A DNA stretch of 64,000 nt, taken from positions 6,363,001-6,427,000 of the forward strand of contig JAVHKY010000030.1 of NCBI GenBank assembly GCA_035079385.1. The letters run 5' to 3'. Under the pieces are notes generated by a model that had not been told where the DNA came from, searched no databases, and saw only the letters and a program-made list of their open reading frames with translations. Both the position numbers and the translations under genes were made by a program. The DNA is from Aspidiotus rigidus (Eukaryota; Arthropoda; Insecta; Hemiptera; Diaspididae). Shown piece by piece: positions 1-13,832 of the stretch (position 1 is the stretch's first letter; every line of letters starts with the position of its first letter).

Positions 1-1
1 G

Positions 2-74
2 GCCACAAATCGCTAACCGTTCGAGATAGGTTAAAAATTCAAACGGCGTTGGATCGAGGGCGTCGAGACACACC
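2..74. repeat. Monomer head: CpG-rich segment
   Basis: This segment is about half G+C and carries eight CpG dinucleotides in 73 bases. The pentamer tcgag occurs three times (21-25, 54-58, 63-67). Most family-diagnostic substitutions fall here. Many are C-to-T or G-to-A changes at CpG: ggcgtt/ggcatt, atcgag/atcaag, gacgc/gacac, cttcgag/ctttgag. The block gctaaccgttcgagat is nearly invariant through the window and is the best candidate for a constrained or protein-bound site, though no binding protein can be named. Confidence 0.85.
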
Positions 75-173
75 TTGAACACCTTATTTGAACCATATAT
101 TCCACGAACCTTTTTTGAACCATATATTCCATGAACATTTTTTGAACCAAATATTCCATGAATCACATTTTGC
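75..173. repeat. Monomer tail: 27-bp tandem subrepeats
   Basis: Three copies of a 27-mer with core ttgaaccatatattcca start at 88, 115 and 142. The third reads ttgaaccaaatattccatga and ends in cacatttt. A partial copy (ttgaacacc, 75-83) precedes them, so the tail is itself a small minisatellite. The unit is A/T-rich with a T6 run. All monomer length variants in the window equal one subrepeat gained or lost. Because 27 is divisible by 3, short spurious ORFs with 9-residue periodicity stay open through this part on both strands. Confidence 0.95.
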
Positions 174-2092
174 GCCACAAATCGCTAACCGTTCGAGATA
201 GGTTAAAAACTCAAACGGCATTGGATCAAGGGCGTCGAGACGCACCTTGAACACCTTATTTGAACCATATATTCCACGAACCTTTTTTGAACCATATATT
301 CCATGAACATTTTTTGAACCAAATATTCCATGAATCACATTTTTCGCCACAAATCGCTAACCGTTCGAGATAGGTTAAAAACTCAAACGGCGTTGGATCG
401 AGGTCTTCGAGACGCACCTTGAACACCTTATTTGAACCATATATTCCACGAACCTTTTTTGAACCATATATTCCATGAACATTTTTTGAACCAAATATTC
501 CATGAATCACATTTTTGGCCACAAATCGCTAACCGTTCGAGATAGGTTAAAAACTCAAACGGCGTTGGATCGAGGTCTTTGAGACGCACCATGAACACCT
601 TATTTGAACCATATATTCCACGAACCTTTTTTGAACCATATATTCCATGAACATTTTTTGAACCAAATATTCCATGAATCACATTTTTGGCCACAAATCG
701 CTAACCGTTCGAGATAGATTAAAAATTCAAACGGCATTGGATCGAGGGCGTCGAGACGCACCTTGAACACCTTATTTGAACTATATATTCCATGAACCTT
801 TTTTGAACCATATATTCCATGAACATTTTTTGAACCAAATATTCCATGAATCACATTATTGGCCACAAATCGCTAACCGTTCGAGATAGGTTAAAAATTC
901 AAACGGCGTTGGATCGAGGGCGTCGAGACACACCTTGAACACCTTATTTGAACCATATATTCCACGAACCTTTTTTGAACCATATATTCCATGAACATTT
1001 TTTGAACCAAATATTCCATGAATCACATTTTGCGCCACAAATCGCTAACCGTTCGAGATAGGTTAAAAACTCAAACGGCATTGGATCAAGGGCGTCGAGA
1101 CGCACCTTGAATACCTTATTTGAACCATATATTCCACGAACCTTTTTTGAACCATATATTCCATGAACATATTTTGAACCAAATATTCCATGAATCACAT
1201 TTTTGGCCACAAATCGCTAACCGTTCGAGATAGGTTAAAAATTCAAACGGCGTTAGATCGAGGACGTCGAGACGCACCTTGAACACCTTATTTGAAGCAT
1301 ATGTTCCACGAACCTCTTTTGAACCATATATTCCATGAACATTTTATGAACCAAATATTCCATGAATCACATTTTTCGCCACAAATCGCTAACCGTTCGA
1401 GATAGATTAAAAATTCAAACGGCATTGGATCGAGGGCGTCGAGACGCACCTTGAACACCTTATTTGAACTATATATTCCATGAACCTTTTTTGAACCATA
1501 TATTCCATGAACATTTTTTGAACCAAATATTCCATGAATCACATTTTTGGCCACAAATCGCTAACCGTTCGAGATAGGTTAAAAACTCAAACGGCATTGG
1601 ATCAAGGGCGTCGAGACGAACCTTGAACACCTTATTTGAACCATATATTCCACGAACCTTTTTTGAACCATATATTCCATGAACATTTTTTGAACCAAAT
1701 ATTCCATGAATCACATTTTTGGCCACAAATCGCTAACCGTTCGAGATAGGTTAAAAATTCAAACGGCGTTAGATCGAGGACGTCGAGACGCACCTTGAAC
1801 ACCTTATTTGAAGCATATGTTCCACGAACCTCTTTTGAACCATATATTCCATGAACATTTTATGAACCAAATATTCCATGAATCACATTTTTCGCCACAA
1901 ATCGCTAACCGTTCGAGATAGATTAAAAATTCAAACGGCATTGGATCGAGGGCGTCGATACGCACCTTGAACACCTTATTTGAACCATATATTCCATGAA
2001 CCTTTTTTGAACCATATATTCCATGAACCTTTTTTGAACCATATATTCCATGAACATTTTTTGAACCAAATATTCCATGAATCACATTTTTG

Positions 2093-5000
2093 GCCACAAA
2101 TCGCTAACCGTTCGAGATAGGTTAAAAATTCAAACGGCGTTGGATCGAAGTCGTCGAGACGCACCCAGAACATCTTATTTGAACCATATATTCCACGAAC
2201 CTTTTTTGAACAATATATTCCATGAACATTTTTTGGACCAAATATTCCATGAATCACATTTTTGGCCACAAATCGCTAACCGTTCGAGATAGGTTAAAAA
2301 TTCAAACGGCGTTGGATCGAGGGCGTCGAGACACACCTTGAACACCTTATTTGAACCATATATTCCACGAACCTTTTTTGAACCATATATTCCATGAACA
2401 TTTTTTGAACCAAATATTCCATGAATCACATTTTGCGCCACAAATCGCTAACCGTTCGAGATAGGTTAAAAACTCAAACGGCATTGGATCAAGGGCGTCG
2501 AGACGCACCTTGAATACCTTATTTGAACCATATATTCCACGAACCTTTTTTGAACCATATATTCCATGAACATATTTTGAACCAAATATTCCATGAATCA
2601 CATTTTTGCCCACAAATCGCTAACCGTTCGAGATAGGTTAAAAATTCAAACGGCGTTGGATCGAAGTCATCGAGACGCACCCTGAACACCTTATTTGAAC
2701 CATATATTCCACGAACCTTTTTTGAACCATATATTCCATGAACATTTTATGAACCAAATATTCCATGAATCATATTTTTCGCCACAAATCGCTAACCGTT
2801 CGAGATAGGTTAAAAATTCAAACGGCATTGGATCGAGGGCGTCGAGACGCACCTTGAATACCTTATTTGAACCATATATTCCATGAACCTTTTTTGAACC
2901 ATATATTCCATGAACATTTTTTGAACCAAATATTCCATGAATCACATTTTTGGCCACAAATCGCTAACCGTTCGAGATAGGTTAAAAATTCAAACGGCGT
3001 TGGATCGAGGGCGTCGAGACACACCTTGAACACCTTATTTGAACCATATATTCCACGAACCTTTTTTGAACCATATATTCCATGAACATTTTTTGAACCA
3101 AATATTCCATGAATCACATTTTGCGACACAAATCGCTAACCGTTCGAGATAGGTTAAAAACTCAAACGGCATTGGATCAAGGGCGTCGAGACGCACCTTG
3201 AATACCTTATTTGAACCATATATTCCACGAACCTTTTTTGAACCATATATTCCATGAACATATTTTGAACCAAATATTCCATGAATCACATTTTTGCCCA
3301 CAAATCGCTAACCGTTCGAGATAGGTTAAAAATTCAAACGGCGTTGGATCGAAGTCATCGAGACGCACCCTGAACACCTTATTTGAACCATATATTCCAC
3401 GAACCTTTTTTGAACCATATATTCCATGAACATTTTATGAACCAAATATTCCATGAATCATATTTTTCGCCACAAATCGCTAACCGTTCGAGATAGGTTA
3501 AAAATTCAAACGGCATTGGATCGAGGGCGTCGAGACGCACCTTGAATACCTTATTTGAACCATATATTCCATGAACCTTTTTTGAACCATATATTCCATG
3601 AACATTTTTTGAACCAAATATTCCATGAATCACATTTTTGGCCACAAATCGCTAACCGTTCGAGATAGGTTAAAAATTCAAACGGCGTTGGATCGAGGGC
3701 GTCGAGACACACCTTGAACACCTTATTTGAACCATATATTCCACGAACCTTTTTTGAACCATATATTCCATGAACATTTTTTGAACCAAATATTCCATGA
3801 ATCACATTTTTGGCCACAAATCGCTAACCGTTCGAGATAGGTTGAAAATTCAAACGGCGATGCATCGAGGGAGTCCAGACGCACCTTGAACACCTTATTT
3901 GAACCATATATTCCACGAACCTCTTTTGAACCATATATTCCATGAACATTTTTTGAACCAAATATTCCATGAATCACATTTTTGGCCACAAATCGCTAAC
4001 CGTTCGAGATGGGTTAAAATCTCAAACGGCATTGGATCAAGGGCGTCGAGACGAACCTTGAACACCTTATTTGAACCATATATTCCACGAACCTTTTTTG
4101 AACCATATATTCCATGAACATTTTTTGAACCAAATATTCCATGAATCACATTTTTGGCCACAAATCGCTAACCGTTCGAGATAGGTTAAGAACTCAAACG
4201 GCGTTGGATCGAGGTCTTTGAGACGCACCATGAACACCTTATTTGAACCATATATTCCACGAACCTTTTTTGAACCATGTATTCCATGAACATTTTTTGA
4301 ACCAAATATTCCATGAATCACATTTTTCGCCACAAATCGCTAACCGTTCGAGATAGATTAAAAATTCAAACGGCATTGGATCGAGGGCGTCGAGACGCAC
4401 CTTGAACACCTTATTTGAACCATATATTCCACGAACCTTTTTTGAACCATATATTCCATGAACATTTTATGAACCAAATATTCCATGAATCACATTTTTC
4501 GCCACAAATCGCTAACCGTTCGAGATAGATTAAAAATTCAAACGGCATTGGATCGAGGGCGTCGAGACGCACCTTGAACACCTTATTTGAACCATATATT
4601 CCATGAACCTTTTTTGAACCATATATTCCATGAACCTTTTTTGTACCATATATTCCATGAACATTTTTTGAACCAAATATTCCATGAATCACATTTTTGG
4701 CCACAAATCGCTAACCGTTCGAGATAGGTTAAAAATTCAAACGGCGTTGGATCGAGGGCGTCGAGACACACCTTGAACACCTTATTTGAACCATATATTC
4801 CACGAACCTTTTTTGAACCATATATTCCATGAACATTTTTTGAACCAAATATTCCATGAATCACATTTTGCGCCACAAATCGCTAACCGTTCGAGATAGG
4901 TTAAAAACTCAAACGGCATTGGATCAAGGGCGTCGAGACGCACCTTGAACACCTTATTTGAACCATATATTCCACGAACCTTTTTTGAACCATATATTCC

Positions 5001-7333
5001 ATGAACATTTTTTGAACCAAATATTCCATGAATCACATTTTTCGCCACAAATCGCTAACCGTTCGAGATAGGTTAAAAATTCAAACGGCGTTGGATCGAA
5101 GTCGTCGAGACGCACCCAGAACATCTTATTTGAACCATATATTCCACGAACCTTTTTTGAACAATATATTCCATGAACATTTTTTGAACCAAATATTCCA
5201 TGAATCACATTTTTCGCCACAAATCGCTAACCGTTCGAGATAGATTAAAAATTCAAACGGCATTGGATCGAGGGCGTCGAGACGCACCTTGAACACCTTA
5301 TTTGAACCATATATTCCATGAACCTTTTTTGAACCATATATTCCATGAACCTTTTTTGAACCATATATTCCATGAACATTTTTTGAACCAAATATTCCAT
5401 GAATCACATTTTTGGCCACAAATCGCTAACCGTTCGAGATAGGTTAAGAATTCAAACGGCGTTGGATCGAGGGCTTCGAGACGCATCTTGAACACCTTAT
5501 TTGAACCATATATTCCCCGAACCTTTTTTGAACCATGTATTCCATGAACATATTTTGAACCAAATATTCCATGAATCACATTTTTCGCCACAAATCGCTA
5601 ACCGTTCGAGATATGTTAAAAATTCAAACGGCATTGGATCAAGGGCGTCGAGACGCACCATGAACACCTTATTTGAACCATATATTCCACGAAGCTTTTT
5701 TGAACCATATATTCCATGAACATTTTTTGAACCAAATATTCCATGAATCACATTTTTGGCCACAAATCGCTAACCGTTCGAGATAGGTTAAAAATTCAAA
5801 CGGCGTTGGATCGAGGGCGTCGAGACACACCTTGAACACCTTATTTGAACCATATATTCCACGAACCTTTTTTGAACCATATATTCCATGAACATTTTTT
5901 GAACCAAATATTCCATGAATCACATTTTGCGCCACAAATCGCTAACCGTTCGAGATAGGTTAAAAACTCAAACGGCATTGGATCAAGGGCGTCGAGACGC
6001 ACCTTGAACACCTTATTTGAACCATATATTCCACGAACCTTTTTTGAACCATATATTCCACGAACATTTTTTGAACCAAATATTCCATGAATCACATTTT
6101 TCGCCACAAATCGCTAACCGTTCGAGATAGGGTAAAAACTCAAACGGCATTGGATCAAGGGCGTCGAGACGCACCTTGAACACCTTATTTGAACCATATA
6201 TTCCACGAACCTTTTTCGAACCATATATTCCATGAACATTTTTTGAACTAAATATTCCATGAATCACATTTTTGGCCACAAATCGCTAACCGTTCGAGAT
6301 AGGTTAAAAACTCAAACGGCGTTGGATCGAGGTCTTCGAGACGCACCTTGAACACCTTATTTGAACCATATATTCCACGAACCTTTTTTGAACCATATAT
6401 TCCATGAACATTTTTTGAACCAAATATTCCATGAATCACATTTTTGGCCACAAATCGCTAACCGTTCGAGATAGGTTAAAAACTCAAACGGCGTTGGATC
6501 GAGGTCTTTGAGACGCACCATGAACACCTTATTTGAACCATATATTCCACGAACCTTTTTTGAACCATATATTCCATGAACATTTTTTGAACCAAATATT
6601 CCATGAATCACATTTTTGGCCACAAATCGCTAACCGTTCGAGATAGATTAAAAATTCAAACGGCATTGGATCGAGGGCGTCGAGACGCACCTTGAACACC
6701 TTATTTGAACTATATATTCCATGAACCTTTTTTGAACCATATATTCCATGAACATTTTTTGAACCAAATATTCCATGAATCACATTTTTGGCCACAAATC
6801 GCTAACCGTTCGAGATAGGTTAAAAACTCAAACGGCATTGGATCAAGGGCGTCGAGACGAACCTTGAACACCTTATTTGAACCATATATTCCACGAACCT
6901 TTTTTGAACCATATATTCCATGAACATTTTTTGAACCAAATATTCCATGAATCACATTTTTGGCCACAAATCGCTAACCGTTCGAGATAGGTTAAAAATT
7001 CAAACGGCGTTAGATCGAGGACGTCGAGACGCACCTTGAACACCTTATTTGAAGCATATGTTCCACGAACCTCTTTTGAACCATATATTCCATGAACATT
7101 TTATGAACCAAATATTCCATGAATCACATTTTTCGCCACAAATCGCTAACCGTTCGAGATAGATTAAAAATTCAAACGGCATTGGATCGAGGGCGTCGAT
7201 ACGCACCTTGAACACCTTATTTGAACCATATATTCCATGAACCTTTTTTGAACCATATATTCCATGAACCTTTTTTGAACCATATATTCCATGAACATTT
7301 TTTGAACCAAATATTCCATGAATCACATTTTTG
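2093..7333. repeat. HOR block 2: 30-mer, 5,241 bp
   Basis: The order is i a j k l a j k l a m n o pk p4 a b i p4 q r a b b2 c d e f g h. Its length equals 30 x 172 plus three extra 27-bp subrepeats. This is the longest and most complete HOR in the window and serves as the ordering reference. The j k l a quartet (688 bp) occurs twice in tandem (2,437-3,124 and 3,125-3,812). The q monomers carry an EcoRI-like gaattc (5,448-5,453) and the r monomers a HindIII-like aagctt. Confidence 0.9.
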
Positions 7334-10300
7334 GCCACAAATCGCTAACCGTTCGAGATAGGTTAAAAATTCAAACGGCGTTGGATCGAAGTCGTCGAGA
7401 CGCACCCAGAACATCTTATTTGAACCATATATTCCACGAACCTTTTTTGAACAATATATTCCATGAACTATTTTTGAACCAAATATTCCATGAATCACAT
7501 TTTTGGCCACAAATCGCTAACCGTTCGAGATAGGTTAAAAATTCAAACGGCGTTGGATCGAGGGCGTCGAGACACACCTTGAACACCTTATTTGAACCAT
7601 ATATTCCACGAACCTTTTTTGAACCATATATTCCATGAACATTTTTTGAACCAAATATTCCATGAATCACATTTTGCGCCACAAATCGCTAACCGTTCGA
7701 GATAGGTTAAAAACTCAAACGGCATTGGATCAAGGGCGTCGAGACGCACCCTGAACACCTTATTTGAACCATATATTCCACGAACCTTTTTTGAACCATA
7801 TATTCCATGAACATTTTATGAACCAAATATTCCATGAATCATATTTTTCGCCACAAATCGCTAACCGTTCGAGATAGGTTAAAAATTCAAACGGCATTGG
7901 ATCGAGGGCGTCGAGACGCACCTTGAATACCTTATTTGAACCATATATTCCATGAACCTTTTTTGAACCATATATTCCATGAACATTTTTTGAACCAAAT
8001 ATTCCATGAATCACATTTTTGGCCACAAATCGCTAACCGTTCGAGATAGGTTAAAAATTCAAACGGCGTTGGATCGAGGGCGTCGAGACACACCTTGAAC
8101 ACCTTATTTGAACCATATATTCCACGAACCTTTTTTGAACCATATATTCCATGAACATTTTTTGAACCAAATATTCCATGAATCACATTTTTGGCCACAA
8201 ATCGCTAACCGTTCGAGATAGGTTGAAAATTCAAACGGCGATGCATCGAGGGAGTCCAGACGCACCTTGAACACCTTATTTGAACCATATATTCCACGAA
8301 CCTCTTTTGAACCATATATTCCATGAACATTTTTTGAACCAAATATTCCATGAATCACATTTTTGGCCACAAATCGCTAACCGTTCGAGATGGGTTAAAA
8401 TCTCAAACGGCATTGGATCAAGGGCGTCGAGACGAACCTTGAACACCTTATTTGAACCATATATTCCACGAACCTTTTTTGAACCATATATTCCATGAAC
8501 ATTTTTTGAACCAAATATTCCATGAATCACATTTTTGGCCACAAATCGCTAACCGTTCGAGATAGGTTAAGAACTCAAACGGCGTTGGATCGAGGTCTTT
8601 GAGACGCACCATGAACACCTTATTTGAACCATATATTCCACGAACCATTTTTGAACAATGTATTCCATGAACATTTTTTGAACCAAATATTCCATGAATC
8701 ACATTTTTCGCCACAAATCGCTAACCGTTCGAGATAGATTAAAAATTCAAACGGCATTGGATCGAGGGCGTCGAGACGCACCTTGAACACCTTATTTGAA
8801 CCATATATTCCACGAACCTTTTTTGAACCATATATTCCATGAACATTTTATGAACCAAATATTCCATGAATCACATTTTTCGCCACAAATCGCTAACCGT
8901 TCGAGATAGATTAAAAATTCAAACGGCATTGGATCGAGGGCGTCGAGACGCACCTTGAACACCTTATTTGAACCATATATTCCATGAACCTTTTTTGAAC
9001 CATATATTCCATGAACCTTTTTTGAACCATATATTCCATGAACATTTTTTGAACCAAATATTCCATGAATCACATTTTTGGCCACAAATCGCTAACCGTT
9101 CGAGATAGGTTAAAAATTCAAACGGCGTTGGATCGAGGGCGTCGAGACACACCTTGAACACCTTATTTGAACCATATATTCCACGAACCTTTTTTGAACC
9201 ATATATTCCATGAACATTTTTTGAACCAAATATTCCATGAATCACATTTTGCGCCACAAATCGCTAACCGTTCGAGATAGGTTAAAAACTCAAACGGCAT
9301 TGGATCAAGGGCGTCGAGACGCACCTTGAACACCTTATTTGAACCATATATTCCACGAACCTTTTTTGAACCATATATTCCATGAACATTTTTTGAACCA
9401 AATATTCCATGAATCACATTTTTCGCCACAAATCGCTAACCGTTCGAGATAGGTTAAAAATTCAAACGGCGTTGGATCGAAGTCGTCGAGACGCACCCAG
9501 AACATCTTATTTGAACCATATATTCCACGAACCTTTTTTGAACAATATATTCCATGAACATTTTTTGAACCAAATATTCCATGAATCACATTTTTCGCCA
9601 CAAATCGCTAACCGTTCGAGATAGATTAAAAATTCAAACGGCATTGGATCGAGGGCGTCGAGACGCACCTTGAACACCTTATTTGAACCATATATTCCAT
9701 GAACCTTTTTTGAACCATATATTCCATGAACCTTTTTTGAACCATATATTCCATGAACATTTTTTGAACCAAATATTCCATGAATCACATTTTTGGCCAC
9801 AAATCGCTAACCGTTCGAGATAGGTTAAGAATTCAAACGGCGTTGGATCGAGGGCTTCGAGACGCATCTTGAACACCTTATTTGAACCATATATTCCACG
9901 AACCTTTTTTGAACCATGTATTCCATGAACATATTTTGAACCAAATATTCCATGAATCACATTTTTCGCCACAAATCGCTAACCGTTCGAGATATGTTAA
10001 AAATTCAAACGGCATTGGATCAAGGGCGTCGAGACGCACCATGAACACCTTATTTGAACCATATATTCCACGAAGCTTTTTTGAACCATATATTCCATGA
10101 ACATTTTTTGAACCAAATATTCCATGAATCACATTTTTGGCCACAAATCGCTAACCGTTCGAGATAGGTTAAAAATTCAAACGGCGTTGGATCGAGGGCG
10201 TCGAGACACACCTTGAACACCTTATTTGAACCATATATTCCACGAACCTTTTTTGAACCATATATTCCATGAACATTTTTTGAACCAAATATTCCATGAA

Positions 10301-11714
10301 TCACATTTTGCGCCACAAATCGCTAACCGTTCGAGATAGGTTAAAAACTCAAACGGCATTGGATCAAGGGCGTCGAGACGCACCTTGAACACCTTATTTG
10401 AACCATATATTCCACGAACCTTTTTTGAACCATATATTCCATGAACATTTTTTGAACCAAATATTCCATGAATCACATTTTTCGCCACAAATCGCTAACC
10501 GTTCGAGATAGGGTAAAAACTCAAACGGCATTGGATCAAGGGCGTCGAGACGCACCTTGAACACCTTATTTGAACCATATATTCCACGAACCTTTTTCGA
10601 ACCATATATTCCATGAACATTTTTTGAACCAAATATTCCATGAATCACATTTTTGGCCACAAATCGCTAACCGTTCGAGATAGGTTAAAAACTCAAACGG
10701 CGTTGGATCGAGGTCTTCGAGACGCACCTTGAACACCTTATTTGAACCATATATTCCACGAACCTTTTTTGAACCATATATTCCATGAACATTTTTTGAA
10801 CCAAATATTCCATGAATCACATTTTTGGCCACAAATCGCTAACCGTTCGAGATAGGTTAAAAACTCAAACGGCGTTGGATCGAGGTCTTTGAGACGCACC
10901 ATGAACACCTTATTTGAACCATATATTCCACGAACCTTTTTTGAACCATATATTCCATGAACATTTTTTGAACCAAATATTCCATGAATCACATTTTTGG
11001 CCACAAATCGCTAACCGTTCGAGATAGATTAAAAATTCAAACGGCATTGGATCGAGGGCGTCGAGACGCACCTTGAACACCTTATTTGAACTATATATTC
11101 CATGAACCTTTTTTGAACCATATATTCCATGAACATTTTTTGAACCAAATATTCCATGAATCACATTTTTGGCCACAAATCGCTAACCGTTCGAGATAGG
11201 TTAAAAACTCAAACGGCATTGGATCAAGGGCGTCGAGACGAACCTTGAACACCTTATTTGAACCATATATTCCACGAACCTTTTTTGAACCATATATTCC
11301 ATGAACATTTTTTGAACCAAATATTCCATGAATCACATTTTTGGCCACAAATCGCTAACCGTTCGAGATAGGTTAAAAATTCAAACGGCGTTAGATCGAG
11401 GACGTCGAGACGCACCTTGAACACCTTATTTGAAGCATATGTTCCACGAACCTCTTTTGAACCATATATTCCATGAACATTTTATGAACCAAATATTCCA
11501 TGAATCACATTTTTCGCCACAAATCGCTAACCGTTCGAGATAGATTAAAAATTCAAACGGCATTGGATCGAGGGCGTCGATACGCACCTTGAACACCTTA
11601 TTTGAACCATATATTCCATGAACCTTTTTTGAACCATATATTCCATGAACCTTTTTTGAACCATATATTCCATGAACATTTTTTGAACCAAATATTCCAT
11701 GAATCACATTTTTG
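7334..11714. repeat. HOR block 3: 25-mer, 4,381 bp
   Basis: The order is i a (b/k hybrid) l a m n o pk p4 a b i p4 q r a b b2 c d e f g h. From about 7,750 to the end it aligns with block 2 at a constant offset of 4,381 bases with very few differences. It lacks five monomers of block 2 (net j k l a and one junction monomer). The breakpoint is visible as a chimeric monomer at 7,678-7,849. A private change replaces at with ta at 7,469-7,470, inside the tail of the first i monomer. Confidence 0.9.
7678..7849. repeat. Hybrid monomer b/k (recombination junction)
   Basis: The head is b type (ctcaaacggcattggatcaa) and the following part is k type (caccctgaac, ttttatgaacc, gaatcatattt). In block 2 these halves lie in separate monomers. 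The switch falls in the shared motif gtcgagacgcacc. It marks the five-monomer deletion relative to block 2. Confidence 0.85.
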
Positions 11715-12058
11715 GCCACAAATCGCTAACCGTTCGAGATAGGTTAAAAATTCAAACGGCGTTGGATCGAAGTCGTCGAGACGCACCCAGAACATCTTAT
11801 TTGAACCATATATTCCACGAACCTTTTTTGAACAATATATTCCATGAACATTTTTTGAACCAAATATTCCATGAATCACATTTTTGGCCACAAATCGCTA
11901 ACCGTTCGAGATAGGTTAAAAATTCAAACGGCGTTGGATCGAGGGCGTCGAGACACACCTTGAACACCTTATTTGAACCATATATTCCACGAACCTTTTT
12001 TGAACCATATATTCCATGAACATTTTTTGAACCAAATATTCCATGAATCACATTTTGC

Positions 12059-12230
12059 GCCACAAATCGCTAACCGTTCGAGATAGGTTAAAAACTCAAA
12101 CGGCATTGGATCAAGGGCGTCGAGACGCACCTTGAATACCTTATTTGAACCATATATTCCACGAACCTTTTTTGAACCATATATTCCATGAACATTTTAT
12201 GAACCAAATATTCCATGAATCACATTTTTC
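12059..12230. repeat. Hybrid monomer j/pk
   Basis: The head has ctcaaacgg and gaatacc as in j. The tail has ttttatgaacc and ends in tttttcgcc with gaatcac, as in pk. It joins the start of the HOR directly to p4 and removes about ten monomers. Confidence 0.8.
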
Positions 12231-13660
12231 GCCACAAATCGCTAACCGTTCGAGATAGATTAAAAATTCAAACGGCATTGGATCGAGGGCGTCGAGACGC
12301 ACCTTGAACACCTTATTTGAACCATATATTCCATGAACCTTTTTTGAACCATATATTCCATGAACCTTTTTTGAACCATATATTCCATGAACATTTTTTG
12401 AACCAAATATTCCATGAATCACATTTTTGGCCACAAATCGCTAACCGTTCGAGATAGGTTAAAAATTCAAACGGCGTTGGATCGAGGGCGTCGAGACACA
12501 CCTTGAACACCTTATTTGAACCATATATTCCACGAACCTTTTTTGAACCATATATTCCATGAACATTTTTTGAACCAAATATTCCATGAATCACATTTTG
12601 CGCCACAAATCGCTAACCGTTCGAGATAGGTTAAAAACTCAAACGGCATTGGATCAAGGGCGTCGAGACGCACCTTGAACACCTTATTTGAACCATATAT
12701 TCCACGAACCTTTTTTGAACCATATATTCCATGAACATTTTTTGAACCAAATATTCCATGAATCACATTTTTCGCCACAAATCGCTAACCGTTCGAGATA
12801 GGTTAAAAATTCAAACGGCGTTGGATCGAAGTCGTCGAGACGCACCCAGAACATCTTATTTGAACCATATATTCCACGAACCTTTTTTGAACAATATATT
12901 CCATGAACATTTTTTGAACCAAATATTCCATGAATCACATTTTTCGCCACAAATCGCTAACCGTTCGAGATAGATTAAAAATTCAAACGGCATTGGATCG
13001 AGGGCGTCGAGACGCACCTTGAACACCTTATTTGAACCATATATTCCATGAACCTTTTTTGAACCATATATTCCATGAACCTTTTTTGAACCATATATTC
13101 CATGAACATTTTTTGAACCAAATATTCCATGAATCACATTTTTGGCCACAAATCGCTAACCGTTCGTGATAGGTTAAAAATTCAAACGGCGTTGGATCGA
13201 GGGCGTCGAGACACACCTTGAACACCTTATTTGAACCATATATTCCACGAACCTTTTTTGAACCATATATTCCATGAACATTTTTTGAACCAAATATTCC
13301 ATGAATCACATTTTGCGCCACAAATCGCTAACCGTTCGAGATAGGTTAAAAACTCAAACGGCATTGGATCAAGGGCGTCGAGACGCACCTTGAACACCTT
13401 ATTTGAACCATATATTCCACGAACCTTTTTTGAACCATATATTCCATGAACATTTTTTGAACCAAATATTCCATGAATCACATTTTTCGCCACAAATCGC
13501 TAACCGTTCGAGATAGGGTAAAAACTCAAACGGCATTGGATCAAGGGCGTCGAGACGCACCTTGAACACCTTATTTGAACCATATATTCCACGAACCTTT
13601 TTCGAACCATATATTCCATGAACATTTTTTGAACCAAATATTCCATGAATCACATTTTTG

Positions 13661-13832
13661 GCCACAAATCGCTAACCGTTCGAGATAGGTTAAAAACTCA
13701 AACGGCATTGGATCAAGGGCGTCGAGACGCACCCTGAACACCTTATTTGAACCATATATTCCACGAACCTTTTTTGAACCATATATTCCATGAACATTTT
13801 ATGAACCAAATATTCCATGAATCATATTTTTC
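13661..13832. repeat. Hybrid monomer b or f/k
   Basis: The head ctcaaacggcattggatcaa is followed by caccctgaac and the k-type tail. The left half cannot be assigned between b and f because they differ only beyond the switch point. It lies between b2 and c in an otherwise canonical order. Confidence 0.8.

Larger units (their letters stand above)
2..173. repeat. Reference 172-bp monomer (family a)
   Basis: This is the first complete monomer and a convenient phase reference. It has a head (2-74), a 13-bp link (75-87) that begins like a subrepeat, two 27-bp subrepeats (88-114 and 115-141) and a 32-bp third subrepeat with a divergent end (142-173). My hand count gives about 38% G+C overall. The length is in the range often seen for satellites that package one nucleosome per monomer, which is general knowledge and not something this sequence proves. 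Confidence 0.97.
1..2092. repeat. HOR block 1, left edge (12 monomers): a b c d e a j g e f g h
   Basis: This is the right end of a higher-order repeat cut by the window edge. It ends with the 199-bp h monomer (1,894-2,092). Relative to the canonical order d e f g h seen at 6,447-7,333, it carries four extra monomers (a j g e; 688 bp) between the first e and f. This fits an unequal exchange of whole monomers. The e monomer at 690-861 has the private variant cacattatt near its right end, not seen elsewhere in the window. Confidence 0.85.

Noticed and set aside
2..74. A possible CENP-B box in the head (gttcgagata)
   Set aside because: It matches the first half of the motif (TTCG, four bases, A) but lacks the required CGGG at the second half. 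The reverse strand shows no match either.
75..173. Intrinsic DNA curvature from phased T6 runs
   Set aside because: The T6 runs are 27 bases apart, about 2.6 helical turns, so they are not in phase and should not add up to strong bending.
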